Shown piece by piece: positions 49,906 to 50,344 of a stretch of 50,344 nucleotides of DNA. Numbering within the stretch: position 1 is the first letter of the stretch; each line of letters opens with the position of its first letter. The notes under the pieces were generated by a model. The model had not been told where the DNA came from, searched no databases, and saw nothing but the letters and a program-made list of their open reading frames with translations. A program made the translations under genes and the position numbers. The stretch is from assembly GCA_945913255.1 (NCBI GenBank), contig CAMEDC010000021.1, positions 1 through 50,344 on the forward strand. The letters are read 5' to 3'. Origin of the DNA: an uncultured Lachnospiraceae bacterium (lineage in GTDB: Bacteria > Bacillota > Clostridia > Lachnospirales > Lachnospiraceae).

Positions 49906-50344
49906 TTATTGAATATCTGTTACCTGATATCCCTGATCGGCAACAGCCTGCATAAGAACATCATCTGAAACATTTTTTTCAAGCGTTACAACAGCGGTTC
50001 CGGTCTTGTGACTGACCAAAGCCTCCGTCACACCATCAAGTGCTTCGAGAGCTTTTTTTGTGTGCATCTCACAATGCCCACACATCATACCTTCGATTTT
50101 CAGTGTCTTTGTCATAGTTTTTGTCTCCTTCTTTGTTGTGATTTTAATTTTATTTTTGATTTTATGATCCCGTTTGGAATCGTACATCCGAAAGAAATTC
50201 AAACGCAGTGCATTCGTGACTACACTAAAGCTGGACAAGCTCATGGCTGCCGCAGCGAACATTGGATTAAGCTGCCAACCCAAAACACTGATAAACGCAC
50301 CCGCCGCTAATGGAATACCGATAATGTTGTAGATAAATGCCCAA
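49906..50344 (-). CDS. copA: Copper-translocating P-type ATPase, C-terminal end with HMA domain (partial)
   Basis: The frame is open to the right window edge. The edge begins [17 protein letters not shown], the last membrane helices of a P1B ATPase, then [20 protein letters not shown] and [12 protein letters not shown] typical of CopA ends, a basic linker ([13 protein letters not shown]), and an HMA domain with MMCGHCE (metal CxxC). The ATPase would export Cu(I). AAGGAG followed nine bases later by an in-frame ATG at 50115 (MTKTLKIEG) lies between linker and HMA, so the domain might also be made alone as a CopZ-like chaperone. The headpiece is outside the window. Confidence 0.88.
   Translation of the reverse strand, partial: WAFIYNIIGIPLAAGAFISVLGWQLNPMFAAAAMSLSSFSVVTNALRLNFFRMYDSKRDHKIKNKIKITTKKETKTMTKTLKIEGMMCGHCEMHTKKALEALDGVTEALVSHKTGTAVVTLEKNVSDDVLMQAVADQGYQVTDIQ

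Overview
The window looks like chromosomal DNA of a Gram-positive anaerobe of the Clostridia, most likely a gut Lachnospiraceae. This is inferred from strong AGGAGG-type ribosome binding sites, moderate GC, a tRNA whose CCA end is not encoded, and families common in that group (DUF4358 lipoprotein, DUF4173 membrane protein, DUF6144, type IV CmpB-like membrane protein, AraC-type/LytS-type two-component pair, hybrid histidine kinase). No phage, transposase, integrase or CRISPR array is visible. Most genes lie on the minus strand.

Left part (1-10.3 kb): a palindrome-rich repeat element abuts the stop codon of an MBOAT O-acyltransferase, preceded by a DUF4358 lipoprotein. Divergent from these are an ABC-F ATPase and a small alarmone synthetase with a good terminator. 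A methyltransferase remnant and two GNAT acetyltransferases follow, then a heterodimeric ABC exporter with an operator-like palindrome at its promoter.

Middle part (10.3-31 kb): three-gene operon (ABC-class ATPase, CE12-like SGNH esterase, PHP phosphoesterase) and a DUF4173 membrane protein, each with a clean sigma-70 promoter. Next is a long minus-strand run starting from a hybrid sensor kinase: two MATE pumps, CE2-like esterase, histidine phosphatase, TatD nuclease, GH42 beta-galactosidase and an AEC transporter, consistent with glycan use plus efflux. A second heterodimeric ABC exporter follows. Upstream of it are a 66-bp tandem repeat, a large palindrome resembling the one at the left edge, and tRNA-Lys(CUU).

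Right part (31-50.3 kb): a metal-export operon (10TM exporter plus Fur-family regulator) whose near-consensus promoter fires into a palindrome; an SDR oxidoreductase; a two-component system followed by small membrane proteins, a CmpB-like protein and a polysaccharide deacetylase; and an orphan carbamoyltransferase. A packed series of small metabolic and modifying enzymes comes next (two Nudix, PEBP, two APH-like kinases, GNAT, CDP-alcohol phosphotransferase, DUF6144). A Crp/Fnr regulator is divergent from a 4Fe-4S protein and cupin around a perfect palindrome. The window ends with a gene that appears to be a DUF3800/flavin-reductase chimera, a GNAT, a Fic protein with a C-terminal winged helix and an operator over its own promoter, a hydrolase remnant and the C-terminal end of a copper P-type ATPase carrying an HMA domain.

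The best candidates for something undescribed are: the self-regulated metal exporter leader; the Fic/operator unit; the Crp-Fnr/ferredoxin/cupin locus; the ATPase-esterase-PHP operon; the two-component/small-membrane-protein/deacetylase cluster; and the family of nested palindromes.
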